The notes under the pieces are model-generated. The model had not been told where the DNA came from, searched no databases, and saw only the letters and a list, made by a program, of their open reading frames with translations. A stretch of DNA of 64,000 bases from Cupriavidus pauculus (GTDB lineage Bacteria > Pseudomonadota > Gammaproteobacteria > Burkholderiales > Burkholderiaceae). The translations under genes and the position numbers were made by a program. Position 1 is the first letter of the stretch, and every line of letters starts with the position of its first letter. Where the stretch lies: contig NZ_CP033970.1 in NCBI RefSeq assembly GCF_003854935.1, forward strand, positions 1,116,001 to 1,180,000, given 5' to 3'. Below, piece by piece: positions 26,837 to 35,161 of the stretch.

Positions 26837-27421
26837 ATGCAGGACGCCGTGCGCACGATTCTGATGTACGGCGTGGTCCCGCTGTGGATCCTCGCCGGCC
26901 TGGGGGACTGGTGGTGGCACCGCCGCACCGCCATCGAGCGCAATGCCGGCGTGCTCGAATCGGCCATGCACAGCCTGATGATGGTCCAGGTGGGCATACC
27001 GGTGCTGCTGGCCCTGTTCCTGGAAATCAACGCCATGCTGTTCGCGATCATGCTGGTGGCCGTGGTGGTCCACGCGGTCACCGCCTGGATCGACGTGGCC
27101 TACGCGTCGAAGTGGCGCGAGATCCGGCCCGGCGAGCAGCACATGCACAGCCTGCTGGAAATGCTGCCGGTCATGGCCGTGGCGCTGATTGCCAGCGCGT
27201 ACTGGGACCAGTTCCTGGCGCTGTTCGGCGCCGGCCCGGCGCAGGCCGACTTTGCGCTGCGGCTCAAGGACCAACCGCTGCCCGCGCGCTACCTGGCCGG
27301 GCTGTTCGTCACGCTGCTGTTTCTGGTGGTGGCGCCGTATGCAGAAGAGCTGCTTCGCTGTGCACGGGCGCGGGGGCAGGGGCGGGCAGCAATGCCGGCG
27401 GGGCATCGGCGCAAAGCGTAG
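26837..27421 (+). CDS. Integral membrane protein with conserved histidines
   Basis: 194 residues with four or five hydrophobic segments (around residues 8-25, 45-65, 66-85, 108-125 and 148-170). Several His lie at membrane edges (WWWHRRT, AMHSLM, VVHAVT, EQHMHSLLEML), which could bind haem or metal, but no family is recognised. Last gene of the plus-strand glycan operon, 9 bp after the GT4-like gene. Its last 113 bp are antisense to the end of the convergent GT2 gene. Confidence 0.7.
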   Translation: MQDAVRTILMYGVVPLWILAGLGDWWWHRRTAIERNAGVLESAMHSLMMVQVGIPVLLALFLEINAMLFAIMLVAVVVHAVTAWIDVAYASKWREIRPGEQHMHSLLEMLPVMAVALIASAYWDQFLALFGAGPAQADFALRLKDQPLPARYLAGLFVTLLFLVVAPYAEELLRCARARGQGRAAMPAGHRRKA

Positions 27422-28073
27422 CCAGCATGGCGAGATGGTCGGCAAAGCCGGCCGGGGCCCGGCCACGGGCCCGCGCGCTGGTCACCACGCGCGGCAGCGT
27501 GCTCCACGCGATCTGGGCTTCCAGCGCGATCAGGCGCTGCACCAGTGCCACGTCCTCGCTGCTGGCATGGGGCGGGAAGCCGCCGGCGCGGCGATAGGCG
27601 CGCGAGCAGACCCCCAGGTTGGCGCCGTGGATATGGCGATGGTTTTCCACGCGCTGGTAGCGCGCCGCGAAGCGCGCGGCCACGTGCGGCGGATGCTCGC
27701 CCCAGTCGTCGACCGTGACCAGCCCGCACACGGCATCGGCGCACAGCGCAAGCTGCGCCACGAGCCAGTCCGGCGCCACGCGGCTGTCGGCGTCGGTAAA
27801 GGCCAGCCAGCGCGCGTCGCGCGCCAGCAGGTGCTCGGCGCCGGTGTGGCGGGCCATGCCGACGTTGCGCGCGGCGATGGTCAGGCAGGTGACCTGGGCG
27901 GTGGCGTGGCGGCGTGCAATGGCCAGCGAGTTGTCGGTGCAATCGTCGAACACCAGCACCACCATCACCGGCTCCTGGCGCAGCCCCGGGTGCTGCGCAG
28001 CGGCGGCCAGCGCCAGCAGGCAACCTTCCAGGCAAGCCTCTTCGTTATGCACGGGAACGACGACGCCGATCAT
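27309..28073 (-). CDS. Family 2 glycosyltransferase
   Basis: 254 residues. IGVVVPVHNEEACLEGCL, VLVFDDCTDNS and the metal motif FTDADSRV, then a SSEDVALVQRL acceptor region. Start at 28073 overlaps the methyltransferase stop (ATGA). The final ~35 residues are Ala/Pro-rich and lie over the 3' end of the membrane gene on the other strand, so the tail may be a late extension. Third gene of a three-gene minus-strand unit. Confidence 0.85.
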   Translation of the reverse strand: MIGVVVPVHNEEACLEGCLLALAAAAQHPGLRQEPVMVVLVFDDCTDNSLAIARRHATAQVTCLTIAARNVGMARHTGAEHLLARDARWLAFTDADSRVAPDWLVAQLALCADAVCGLVTVDDWGEHPPHVAARFAARYQRVENHRHIHGANLGVCSRAYRRAGGFPPHASSEDVALVQRLIALEAQIAWSTLPRVVTSARARGRAPAGFADHLAMLATLCADAPPALLPAPAPAPVHSEAALLHTAPPPETAA

Positions 28074-28678
28074 CGGTAAGCCTCCCGCTGGCGCAGCGGC
28101 CGGGGGTTGCGCGACCAGACTTCCAGCAGGAAATCCGGCTCGATATGGCGCACGTGGCGATGCAGGCCCGCGTGGCGCGCGATGGCGGCATGCACCTGCC
28201 GCGTCGACAGGTTCCGCTCGGCGAACGGACGCAGGTAGTGGCAGGCCACGATCGTGCCGTCCGGGCCCAGCGCGTGGGTAGCGGCCGTGGCGGTGCGCGC
28301 CCAGTCGTCGGCCGTGAAGTAGTAGCCAAGCTCGCTCAGCACGATCAGGTCGAAGCGGCCGTCGGGCCAGTCCTGCGGCAGTTGCGCGACGCGCGCCTCG
28401 ACGTGGCGCTGGCCGGCCATCCGCGCCCGCGTCAGGTCGATGGCGCGCGGCACCAGGTCCACGGCCAGCAGCGTGTCGCAGCGCGCGGCCAGCCGTTCGG
28501 TCAGCAGGCCCGTGGCGCAGCCGGCTTCCAGCGCGCGGGCGTAGCGCGCCTCGGGCAGGGCGGCCATCACGATGTCGCGCTTGCGGGCCTCGTACCAGAG
28601 CGATTCGAAGCCCCACGGATCGTCCTGCTCGAAGATCGCGACAAAGTCTGTCTGGATCGCGTTTGCGCTGTCAGTCAT
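28070..28678 (-). CDS. NodS-like SAM-dependent methyltransferase
   Basis: 202 residues. SAM-binding motif ALEAGCATGLLTERLA, post-I acidic AVDLVPRAI and motif FDLIVLSELGYYF match the NodS N-methyltransferase family, with FWYEARKRD-type N-terminus (FESLWYEARKRD). NodS methylates the deacetylated amino sugar of rhizobial Nod factors; here the PIG-L enzyme could make the free amine. Lies between the acyl-CoA dehydrogenase-like gene (23-bp gap) and GT2 (ATGA overlap). Confidence 0.85.
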   Translation of the reverse strand: MTDSANAIQTDFVAIFEQDDPWGFESLWYEARKRDIVMAALPEARYARALEAGCATGLLTERLAARCDTLLAVDLVPRAIDLTRARMAGQRHVEARVAQLPQDWPDGRFDLIVLSELGYYFTADDWARTATAATHALGPDGTIVACHYLRPFAERNLSTRQVHAAIARHAGLHRHVRHIEPDFLLEVWSRNPRPLRQREAYR

Positions 28679-28701
28679 CGCTGTCAGTCATGGGTGATGG
28701 G

Positions 28702-29718
28702 TCAGGGGGCGTTGTCGTAGTCGTCGGCGTCGCGGCTCACGGCCGCGCCCAGCTTGGCCAGGTCGCGCTCGGCATGGCTCTGGCGCAGGAACACGGGCAG
28801 GTCCGCGAACAGCGCCGCCAGCCGCGCGTCGCGGCACAGCGGGCCGGCGCCCAGTACGCTGCCGGCGCGCTGCATCACGCGCTGCACCGTGGCTTCCACC
28901 GTGGTGCGCAGGCACATGGCCGGCACGTAGGCATCGGCCTGCGGCTGCGCGTCGATCCACGCGGCGGTCTCGCGCAGCAGCGCGGCCGCCGCGCGCAGGT
29001 CGCTGTCGATGGCACCCAGGTGCGCGCAGGCGTGCGGGTCGTTGTGCCGCCGCACGGTATCGCGCACGGCCCACGCAAACGGCAGCACGGCGCCGTACCA
29101 GCACGCGGCAATGCCGGCGCCGCCATGCCAGAAGCCGGGGCGCGCCACGTAGGCGCCGGCCGGGCCGATCTGCAGCGCCGGGCAGTTGTCGAGCAGCACG
29201 TCGCCGCTGCGCGTATCGGCCATGCCCACCGCATGCCAGCCGCCGTCGGTGACGGTCACGCCCGGGCCCTTGAGGTCGATGGCGGCGATCAGCGCGTCTT
29301 CGCCGTCGTGGCACGTCACCAGTGCGTGCGACACGCTGGCGGCGCCCGAGCACCACGCCTTGCGCCCGTTGAGCCGCAGCGGCTTGCCGTGGGCAATGCC
29401 GCTCTCGCGCGCAAGCGTGCGGGTATCGGCCTCCACGTCGGGCGTGGCGCGCACGCGCGCGTCGGGCGGCTCGGCGGCCCAGACGGCCCAGCTGGTCGAC
29501 GGCTGCGGCGCGGCGTCCGCCACTTCGGCCAGGATCGCCAGCGCATCGGCGTGTGCTTCGAACAGCTTGATGGCCACCGCGCCGTGCTCGGCCGCGATGG
29601 CGGCGAACAGTTTCCAGCGCGCCGCCGTGTGGCCGCCACCGGGCAGCGGGATGCCGTCCGGCCCGGCATGGCTGGCGATCAGGGCATCGAGCGTGGCGTC
29701 GGGGGCATCGGCTGACAT
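28702..29718 (-). CDS. Acyl-CoA dehydrogenase-like flavoprotein
   Basis: 338 residues with the layout of acyl-CoA dehydrogenases: helical N-domain, a beta middle domain (LRLNGRKAWCSGAASVSHALV) and a C-terminal helical domain. The N-terminal part is somewhat short and I could not place a confident catalytic Glu. In many genomes such proteins sit with PIG-L deacetylases and NodS-like methyltransferases, as here, where the real substrate is unknown. First gene of a three-gene unit; start at MSADAPDATL. Confidence 0.75.
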   Translation of the reverse strand: MSADAPDATLDALIASHAGPDGIPLPGGGHTAARWKLFAAIAAEHGAVAIKLFEAHADALAILAEVADAAPQPSTSWAVWAAEPPDARVRATPDVEADTRTLARESGIAHGKPLRLNGRKAWCSGAASVSHALVTCHDGEDALIAAIDLKGPGVTVTDGGWHAVGMADTRSGDVLLDNCPALQIGPAGAYVARPGFWHGGAGIAACWYGAVLPFAWAVRDTVRRHNDPHACAHLGAIDSDLRAAAALLRETAAWIDAQPQADAYVPAMCLRTTVEATVQRVMQRAGSVLGAGPLCRDARLAALFADLPVFLRQSHAERDLAKLGAAVSRDADDYDNAP

Positions 29719-29995
29719 GGCGGGGTCCAGGGCGTTCCAGTGCAGTCGGCTCCGCAAGTTCCCTGCCAGCCCGTTGGCGGCCCTGGGCGCGGGGGTTGCG
29801 CGCGCCGTGTGGCACGGGTTTCGCAGCAACTTGCGCCGATGCGCCGGCCGTGGCGCCGGCCGTCCCGCGTTCCGTCCGCCGCTAACCGCCGCGTGTGCAA
29901 TCCTTACCGGTGCATGTAAGCCGCGAACGCCCCTAGCTCCATGAATCTGCAATGCCAGCCGGACCGATCTCGCCGTGCCGCCCGTTCACGCCGGG
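29719..29995. other. Intergenic region upstream of ACAD-like operon
   Basis: 277 bp. It holds the dyad at 29903-29920 and a chance sigma-54-like sequence on the opposite strand. I see no ORF of note. Confidence 0.5.
29903..29920. promoter_or_regulatory. Dyad element resembling that at 18816
   Basis: CTTAC and GTAAG flanking CGGTGCAT. The core TAC-n-TGCATGTA is shared with the dyad upstream of the GT4 gene, and the distance to the start codon (185 bp versus 177 bp) is nearly the same. Possible common operator for the glycan cluster. Confidence 0.4.
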
Positions 29996-30271
29996 TTAGC
30001 GCTGGCGGCTAGTGTCGCCCATGATCGTCCGCACCATCGCCTTGCGGTAGGCGCGGTCTGCAGCCAGCGTGCGGCACAGCAGCACCAGCAGGCGGCGCGA
30101 GTGGTCCAGCGGGTAGCCTTTTTCCTTCAGCGCGCGCAGGTGATGCAGCCGCTTGCGGATGTCGGCGCGCAGGCGCTTGATGCGGTGGTCGATCGGAAAG
30201 ATGTCGCGGTCCAGCCGGGCTTGCCGGCGCTGCGCCGCCCAGTAGTCCGCCCGGTTGCGCGTGGGGTCCAT
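29996..30271 (-). CDS. Small basic protein, unknown
   Basis: 91 residues, very rich in Arg and Lys, with predicted helices (RIKRLRADIRKRLHHLRALKEKG and RRLLVLLCRTLAADR). No recognised domain. The ATG at 30271 begins MDPTRNRADYW; an ATG at 30340 would add 23 residues. Neither has a strong ribosome site. Downstream of mnmH on the same strand, 89 bp away, so possibly co-transcribed. Confidence 0.55.
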   Translation of the reverse strand: MDPTRNRADYWAAQRRQARLDRDIFPIDHRIKRLRADIRKRLHHLRALKEKGYPLDHSRRLLVLLCRTLAADRAYRKAMVRTIMGDTSRQR

Positions 30272-30360
30272 GGGCCGTCCGGCAGGTTGGGGGTGCCGGA
30301 CAGGCTTGCATCTTTCGTACCGGGTCGGCACGTCGATCATGGCGCACTTCGGCGCCGGCG

Positions 30361-31422
30361 CTACGCCGGCACCCACCCATGGCAATGCCCGGCGATGCGC
30401 TGCGCCAGCGCCGCGATGCCCTCGGGCGTCAGGCTGTCCGCCGCGATCACGGTCCGCGTCGCCCAGCGATGGAAGTGCCGCCGCTGCGAGCGTGCATAGG
30501 CCGGGTCGTAGTGCCGGGCGGCCAGCGCGGCGAACAGGTGCGGCAGGTCGCCGGTGCGCGCCATCGCCTGCCACGTCTCGATGGTGGCGCCGCCGTGCAG
30601 CGCCCGGAGCCGGCCGAGCTGTTCCACCAGCCAGTCGGGCCGGTCGCCCAGGTAGGCGTAGTCGTGCAGCAGATAGGTCAGCCGCGCTGGCATCGGCACG
30701 TCGATCTCCACGCATGGGCTGTCGCGCATCCGCGTCACCAGCGGCACCGGCAGGTTGAGCTGGCCGATGCGGGCGCCTTCGCCTTCCACATAGAGCGGGC
30801 GGCCCAGGTCGACGCGCTCGATCGCGTCGGCCAGCGCGGTCTCGAAGCCGGTCTGCGACGGCTGGGCGATGCCGGGCAGCGCGCCCAGCAGCGAGCCCTT
30901 GTGCCGCGCCAGCGCCTCGATGTCGAGCACCTGCTCGCCGCTGGCGGCCAGCGCCTGCAGCACGCGCGTCTTGCCGCTGCCGGTGGCGCCGCAGATGACC
31001 ACCAGCGGCAACCGGGGCGCCTGGGTCTCCAGCAGGTCGATCACGTGCCGGCGCCAGGACTTGTAGCCGCCGGCCAGTTGCTGGGCGTCCCAGCCCACCA
31101 TGCGCAGCCACGTGACCATCGACGCGCTGCGCAGCCCGCCGCGCCAGCAGTAGACCATCGGCCGCCAGCTTGCCGGCTGGTCCGCCAGCCGCTCGCGCAG
31201 GTGGCGCGCCAGGTTGGCCGCCACCATGGCGCCGCCCACGCGTCGGGCCTCGAACGCGCCGGACTGCTTGTAGAGCGTGCCGACGATGCGCCGCTCCTCG
31301 TCGTCGAGGACCGGGCAGTTGAGCGCCCCGGGGATATGGTCGATGGCGAATTCGGCCGGCGAGCGGACGTCGATCAGGGTGTCGAAGCCGTGCCGGTCAT
31401 CGACGCGAACGTAGGGTTTCAT
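30361..31422 (-). CDS. mnmH: tRNA 2-selenouridine synthase
   Basis: 353 residues. Replaces sulfur with selenium in 2-thiouridine of the tRNA wobble base (also called SelU/YbbB). N-terminal rhodanese domain with the catalytic Cys92 in VYCWRGGLRSASM; P-loop GATGSGKT at 145-152 in the C-terminal domain. Length and both motifs are standard. Its selenophosphate supplier SelD is not in the window. Confidence 0.93.
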   Translation of the reverse strand: MKPYVRVDDRHGFDTLIDVRSPAEFAIDHIPGALNCPVLDDEERRIVGTLYKQSGAFEARRVGGAMVAANLARHLRERLADQPASWRPMVYCWRGGLRSASMVTWLRMVGWDAQQLAGGYKSWRRHVIDLLETQAPRLPLVVICGATGSGKTRVLQALAASGEQVLDIEALARHKGSLLGALPGIAQPSQTGFETALADAIERVDLGRPLYVEGEGARIGQLNLPVPLVTRMRDSPCVEIDVPMPARLTYLLHDYAYLGDRPDWLVEQLGRLRALHGGATIETWQAMARTGDLPHLFAALAARHYDPAYARSQRRHFHRWATRTVIAADSLTPEGIAALAQRIAGHCHGWVPA

Positions 31423-31477
31423 GGCTGGAGCCGCCTTGTCGCCCGGCGGGGGCGTGCCGGTATTGTGCGATAACCGG

Positions 31478-31501
31478 CCCGGCGCCGAAAGGGGCGCCGG
31501 G
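31478..31501. repeat. GC hairpin before AraC gene
   Basis: CCCGGCGCC and GGCGCCGGG, 9 bp perfect, around GAAAGG, in the 169-bp gap between divergent mnmH and the AraC gene. No T-run, so not a classic terminator; it may be a structured leader or a regulator site. Confidence 0.4.
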
Positions 31502-31591
31502 GGCCCGTGCTATCGTGCGCCGGCCCCCGCTTCTGCAAGGATCCAGTAAGAAACGGGCGGCATCATCGGGAATCCTCGTGGAAGGCACAGC

Positions 31592-32506
31592 ATGTCGACA
31601 CTCAGCACCTCCTCCGCTCCGAAGGGTCCGAACGGTCTGGTCGACGCCTTCGGCTGTGCCGCCGACAAGCTGCACGCCAACCAGTCGCTGGCCGGCAGCG
31701 ACCTCCAGTTCCATCGCAAGACCTCGGGCCAGCAGGCCGGCCAGATCGCCATGGCGGCGGCCGAGCGCGGCTTCGTGGCGGGCGTGGCGCTGCGCGCCGG
31801 GCACCGCCGCCGCATCGTCCAGGGCCGCCACGCGCGCACGCACGACTTTGCCACCGGCGATATCTATATCCGCAGCCTGGCCGAGGACTACAAGGCCGAC
31901 TACCAGACCTGTTTCGACTTCGTGCTGATGGAGCTGCCGCGCAGCTTTATCGAGCGCACCAGCAGCGAACTGGGGCGCGGCCGGCTGCGCGGGCTGGACG
32001 AGACGGCCGGCCGCGCCGACCCGGTGCTGGCCCATCTGGCGCAGGCGCTGGTGCCGGCGCTGTGCTACCCCGAGCAGGCGTGCCGGCTGTATATCGACCA
32101 GTTGAGCGCCAGCATCGGCACGCACCTGGTGAGCCAGTACGGCGGCGACCCGGTGGCGTCGGCCAAGGCCAACCGGCTGCTGTCGCCGCGCAGCGTGGCG
32201 CGGGCCAAGGAGATGCTGGCGGCCAAGATCGACGGCGACCTGTCGATGGCCGACGTGGCCGATGCCTGCGGGCTGTCGCGCAGCCACTTCTCGCGGGCGT
32301 TCCACGACACCACGGGCCAGACGCCCTACCAGTGGCTGATGGCGCGCCGCATGGAACTGGCCTGCAGGCTGCTGCGCGACGCCAGCCTGCCGCTGGCCGA
32401 CGTGGCGATGGGCTGCGGGTTTGCCGACCAGAGCCATTTCACGCGCGTGTTCGCGCGGCAGATGGGCATGCCGCCGGGGCTCTGGCGCCGCCGCCAGCCC
32501 GCCTAG
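31592..32506 (+). CDS. AraC-family transcriptional regulator
   Basis: 304 residues. The C-terminal ~100 residues have the double helix-turn-helix of AraC proteins (DLSMADVADACGLSRSHFSRAFHDTTGQTPYQW, split here by convention, then LADVAMGCGFADQSHFTRVF). The N-terminal half is a divergent ligand/dimer domain with no clear match. Divergent from mnmH and 98 bp upstream of a sensor kinase gene. Target genes unknown. Confidence 0.85.
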   Translation: MSTLSTSSAPKGPNGLVDAFGCAADKLHANQSLAGSDLQFHRKTSGQQAGQIAMAAAERGFVAGVALRAGHRRRIVQGRHARTHDFATGDIYIRSLAEDYKADYQTCFDFVLMELPRSFIERTSSELGRGRLRGLDETAGRADPVLAHLAQALVPALCYPEQACRLYIDQLSASIGTHLVSQYGGDPVASAKANRLLSPRSVARAKEMLAAKIDGDLSMADVADACGLSRSHFSRAFHDTTGQTPYQWLMARRMELACRLLRDASLPLADVAMGCGFADQSHFTRVFARQMGMPPGLWRRRQPA

Positions 32507-32604
32507 GCCCCGCGCGGCACAAATCGACAAGGCAACGGCGCCGGCATCGCGTAGATTGGCGTGGACTGCCGCGCGAGCGGCGCTTCGTGACCGCAAAACT
32601 GGAG

Positions 32605-33492
32605 ATGCCGGCTGTGACATCGCAAAGCCCCCCGCCCCCCGGGTCGGCCTACGAGCAGGAGGCCATCCAGATGGTGCGCAACGTGGCGCTGGCCGTCGAG
32701 CGCCGCATCCACGAGAACCTGAGCGGCGCCCATCCCCACGCGGGGCCGTGCTACACCGAATCCACGATCATCCAGTGCCTGCAGGAGCAGGTGGTGCACC
32801 TGGCGCGCGTGGCCACGCTGGGCACGCTGGCCGCGTCCATCGCGCATGAAATCCGCCAGCCGCTGACCGCCATCCGCATCGAGGCGGGCGCCATCCAGCG
32901 CTGGATGGGCCGCCCCGTCCCGGCCACGGACGAAGTGACCGAGGGCATCGCCCGCATCCAGGAACAGTCCGAGCGCGCCGAGCGCGTGATCCGCAGCCTG
33001 CGCGCGCTGATGCGCCGCGAGCCGGCCACGCCCGAGCCGTTCCGGCTGGACCACGCCGTGCACGACGTGCTGCCGCTGGCCGATTGCCGCATCCACGACG
33101 CCAGCATCGACCTGCAGCTCGACCTCGACGCCACGCTGCCGCCAGTGCAGGGCGACCGCGTGCAGATCCAGCAGGTCATCCTGAACCTGCTGCTCAATGC
33201 CGTGGAAGCCCGCCGCGAAGGGCCGCCGGGCAGCGCCCGGGTGCTGCTGCGCGCGCGGCGCGGGCCGGCGGGCGCCGCCACGGCCGTGATCGAGGTTGTC
33301 GACAACGGCCGCGGCATCGCGCCGGACAAGCTCGCGCGCGTGTTCGAGCCCTTCTTCAGCACCAAGGACGACGGCATGGGCATCGGGCTGGCCATCTGCC
33401 GCTCGATCGTGGAAGTGCACGGCGGCACCATCGCGGTGGCGTCGGGCGATGGCCAGACCACCGTGACGGTGACGCTGCCGGTCCACTCATAG
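32605..33492 (+). CDS. Soluble sensor histidine kinase
   Basis: About 295 residues, no membrane segment. HisKA with His81 in ASIAHEIRQPLTAI, and an HATPase with NLLLNAVEA, DNGRGIAPDK, FFSTK and GMGIGLAICRSI. This is the NtrB/FixL-type kinase core with a short N-terminal region and no recognisable sensor domain. A GTG at 32614 has better GGAG spacing than the ATG at 32605, and a GTG at 32587 is also in frame, so the start is uncertain. No response regulator is adjacent; it converges on a TetR gene with a 6-bp overlap. Confidence 0.85.
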   Translation: MPAVTSQSPPPPGSAYEQEAIQMVRNVALAVERRIHENLSGAHPHAGPCYTESTIIQCLQEQVVHLARVATLGTLAASIAHEIRQPLTAIRIEAGAIQRWMGRPVPATDEVTEGIARIQEQSERAERVIRSLRALMRREPATPEPFRLDHAVHDVLPLADCRIHDASIDLQLDLDATLPPVQGDRVQIQQVILNLLLNAVEARREGPPGSARVLLRARRGPAGAATAVIEVVDNGRGIAPDKLARVFEPFFSTKDDGMGIGLAICRSIVEVHGGTIAVASGDGQTTVTVTLPVHS

Positions 33493-34059
33493 TCTCCGCT
33501 TGCCCACGCGCGCCAGGTAGCCGAACACGGCCGCGCGCAGTCGGTGTTCCAGAAACGGGATGTCGGTCTCGCCACGCCCGGCGGCGGCATCGACCATGCC
33601 CACGATCATCGCGAACAGGTCGGACGCCACCACGTCCACGCGCACGTGGTCCGGAAAGATGAGCTGGGTGACGATCTCGGTGAACAGCCGCCGCAGTTCG
33701 GCGTCGCTGACCTCGCCGCGCAGCGCCGGCCGCTCGTCGGCCGCGTCCAGCAGCCGCGCCAGCCCGGGCCGCTGCCACTGCAGCCGGACCGTCGCCGAGA
33801 TCACCAGTTCCAGCGTGGCCTTGGCGGTGCGCTGGTCCAGCGCGGCGGCCAGTTCGCGCCGGAAGCGCTGCGTTTCGCGCTGGATCAGCGCCACGGTCAG
33901 CGCGTCCCGATTCGGAAAATACTGATGGAGCGCGTCGATGTCGACGCCCGCCCGCGCCGCCACGGCTTCCACGGTGAAGCGGTCAGGCCCGTCGGCTGCG
34001 AGCACCTGCGCGGCCGCCTCGACGATGGCGGCCCTGGGATCGGGCGGGCAACTGGACAT
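33487..34059 (-). CDS. TetR-family transcriptional regulator
   Basis: 190 residues. N-terminal helix-turn-helix DRFTVEAVAARAGVDIDALHQYFPNRDAL is the TetR signature; the C-terminal domain is ligand-type. The first gene upstream on the same strand is the FMN oxidase, 16 bp away (34076), so they are likely co-transcribed and the regulator may control the oxidase/PiuC unit. Effector unknown. Confidence 0.85.
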   Translation of the reverse strand: MSSCPPDPRAAIVEAAAQVLAADGPDRFTVEAVAARAGVDIDALHQYFPNRDALTVALIQRETQRFRRELAAALDQRTAKATLELVISATVRLQWQRPGLARLLDAADERPALRGEVSDAELRRLFTEIVTQLIFPDHVRVDVVASDLFAMIVGMVDAAAGRGETDIPFLEHRLRAAVFGYLARVGKRRL

Positions 34060-34075
34060 GGCCGGGCCCTTGCCG

Positions 34076-35161
34076 CTAGCCGGCGCGCGGCAGCACCGTG
34101 CCGGGCAGCGCGGCCAGCCGGGCGCAGCCCAGCAGCGCCATCGCCACTTCCAGCTCGGTCTGCAGCACGGTCAGCATATGGGCCACGCCGGGCACGCCAC
34201 CCACGGCCAGCGCATGGAGCACGGGCTGGCCCACCATCACCGCGCGGGCGCCGAGCGCGATGGCCTTGACGATATCGGTGCCGCGCCGGATGCCTCCGTC
34301 CAGCAGCACCGGCACCGCGCCATCCACGGCGCGCACCACGGCTGGCAGCGCGTCGATGGTGGCCGGCACGCCGTCGAGCGTGCGGCCGCCATGGTTGGAG
34401 ACGACGATGCCGGACACGCCGGCGTCCAGCGCGGGCACGACATCGGCCGGATGCAGCAGCCCCTTGACCAGCACCGGCAGCACGGTCTGGCTGCACAGCC
34501 ACGCCACGTCGCGCCACGTCGGGGCATCGCGCAGCATCTGGCGGAATACCGGGCTGCCCTGGCTGGCATCGACCGGCGCCGGCGGCGCAAAGCCGGCGAG
34601 GTTGACCGCGCCGATGCCGTCCGGCAGCCGGAATCCCGCGCGCTGTTCCACGTTGCGGATGCCGCTGACCACCGCGTCGATGGTCAGCACGATGGCCTGG
34701 TAGCCGGCCTGCTCCGCGCGGCGCACCAGCGTCAGCGTGTCTTCGCGGCGCGGCTGCAGGTAGAGCTGGAACCAGAGCGTGGTGGCGGCGGCGCGCGCAA
34801 TGTCCTCCAGCGTGACGCTGGCCTGCGTGCTGACCGTCATCCACGTGCGCGCCAGCGACGCCGCATGGACCGTGGCCAGTTCCCCGTCGGCGTGCACCAG
34901 CCTGTGCCAGGCCGTGGGCGCGATCAGGATCGGGTAGTCGAGCGGCTGGCCGAACAGCTCCGTCCGCGCCGATGGCTGCGACAGGTCGGCCAGCGCCCGG
35001 GGCAGCAGCCGCAGCCGGTCGAATGCGACGCGGTTGTCGCGCTGGGTCAGGCCATCGGCGGCGTAGCCGGCCACGTAGGCGGCGATGGCGGGCGGCACGC
35101 GCTCGTGGAAGCGGCGTTCGTAGTCGCGCAGCGCGACCGTATCGGCGGGAATTGTCGTCAT
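34076..35161 (-). CDS. FMN-dependent alpha-hydroxy acid oxidase
   Basis: 361 residues, TIM barrel of the L-lactate/glycolate oxidase family. Phosphate and substrate-site motifs include VSTQASVTLEDIA, VLTIDA, PVLVKGLLHPADV, and the active-site VVSNHGGRTLDG with the catalytic His, then PVLLDGGIRRGTDIVKA. Substrate could be lactate, glycolate or mandelate. The start overlaps the stop of the PiuC-like gene (ATGA). Confidence 0.9.
   Translation of the reverse strand: MTTIPADTVALRDYERRFHERVPPAIAAYVAGYAADGLTQRDNRVAFDRLRLLPRALADLSQPSARTELFGQPLDYPILIAPTAWHRLVHADGELATVHAASLARTWMTVSTQASVTLEDIARAAATTLWFQLYLQPRREDTLTLVRRAEQAGYQAIVLTIDAVVSGIRNVEQRAGFRLPDGIGAVNLAGFAPPAPVDASQGSPVFRQMLRDAPTWRDVAWLCSQTVLPVLVKGLLHPADVVPALDAGVSGIVVSNHGGRTLDGVPATIDALPAVVRAVDGAVPVLLDGGIRRGTDIVKAIALGARAVMVGQPVLHALAVGGVPGVAHMLTVLQTELEVAMALLGCARLAALPGTVLPRAG

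Noticed and set aside
29810-29825. TGGCACGGGTTTCGCA, a good match to the sigma-54 -24/-12 promoter
   Set aside because: On the + strand no gene begins downstream for 1.7 kb; the genes there are on the other strand. Chance in GC-rich DNA is more likely.
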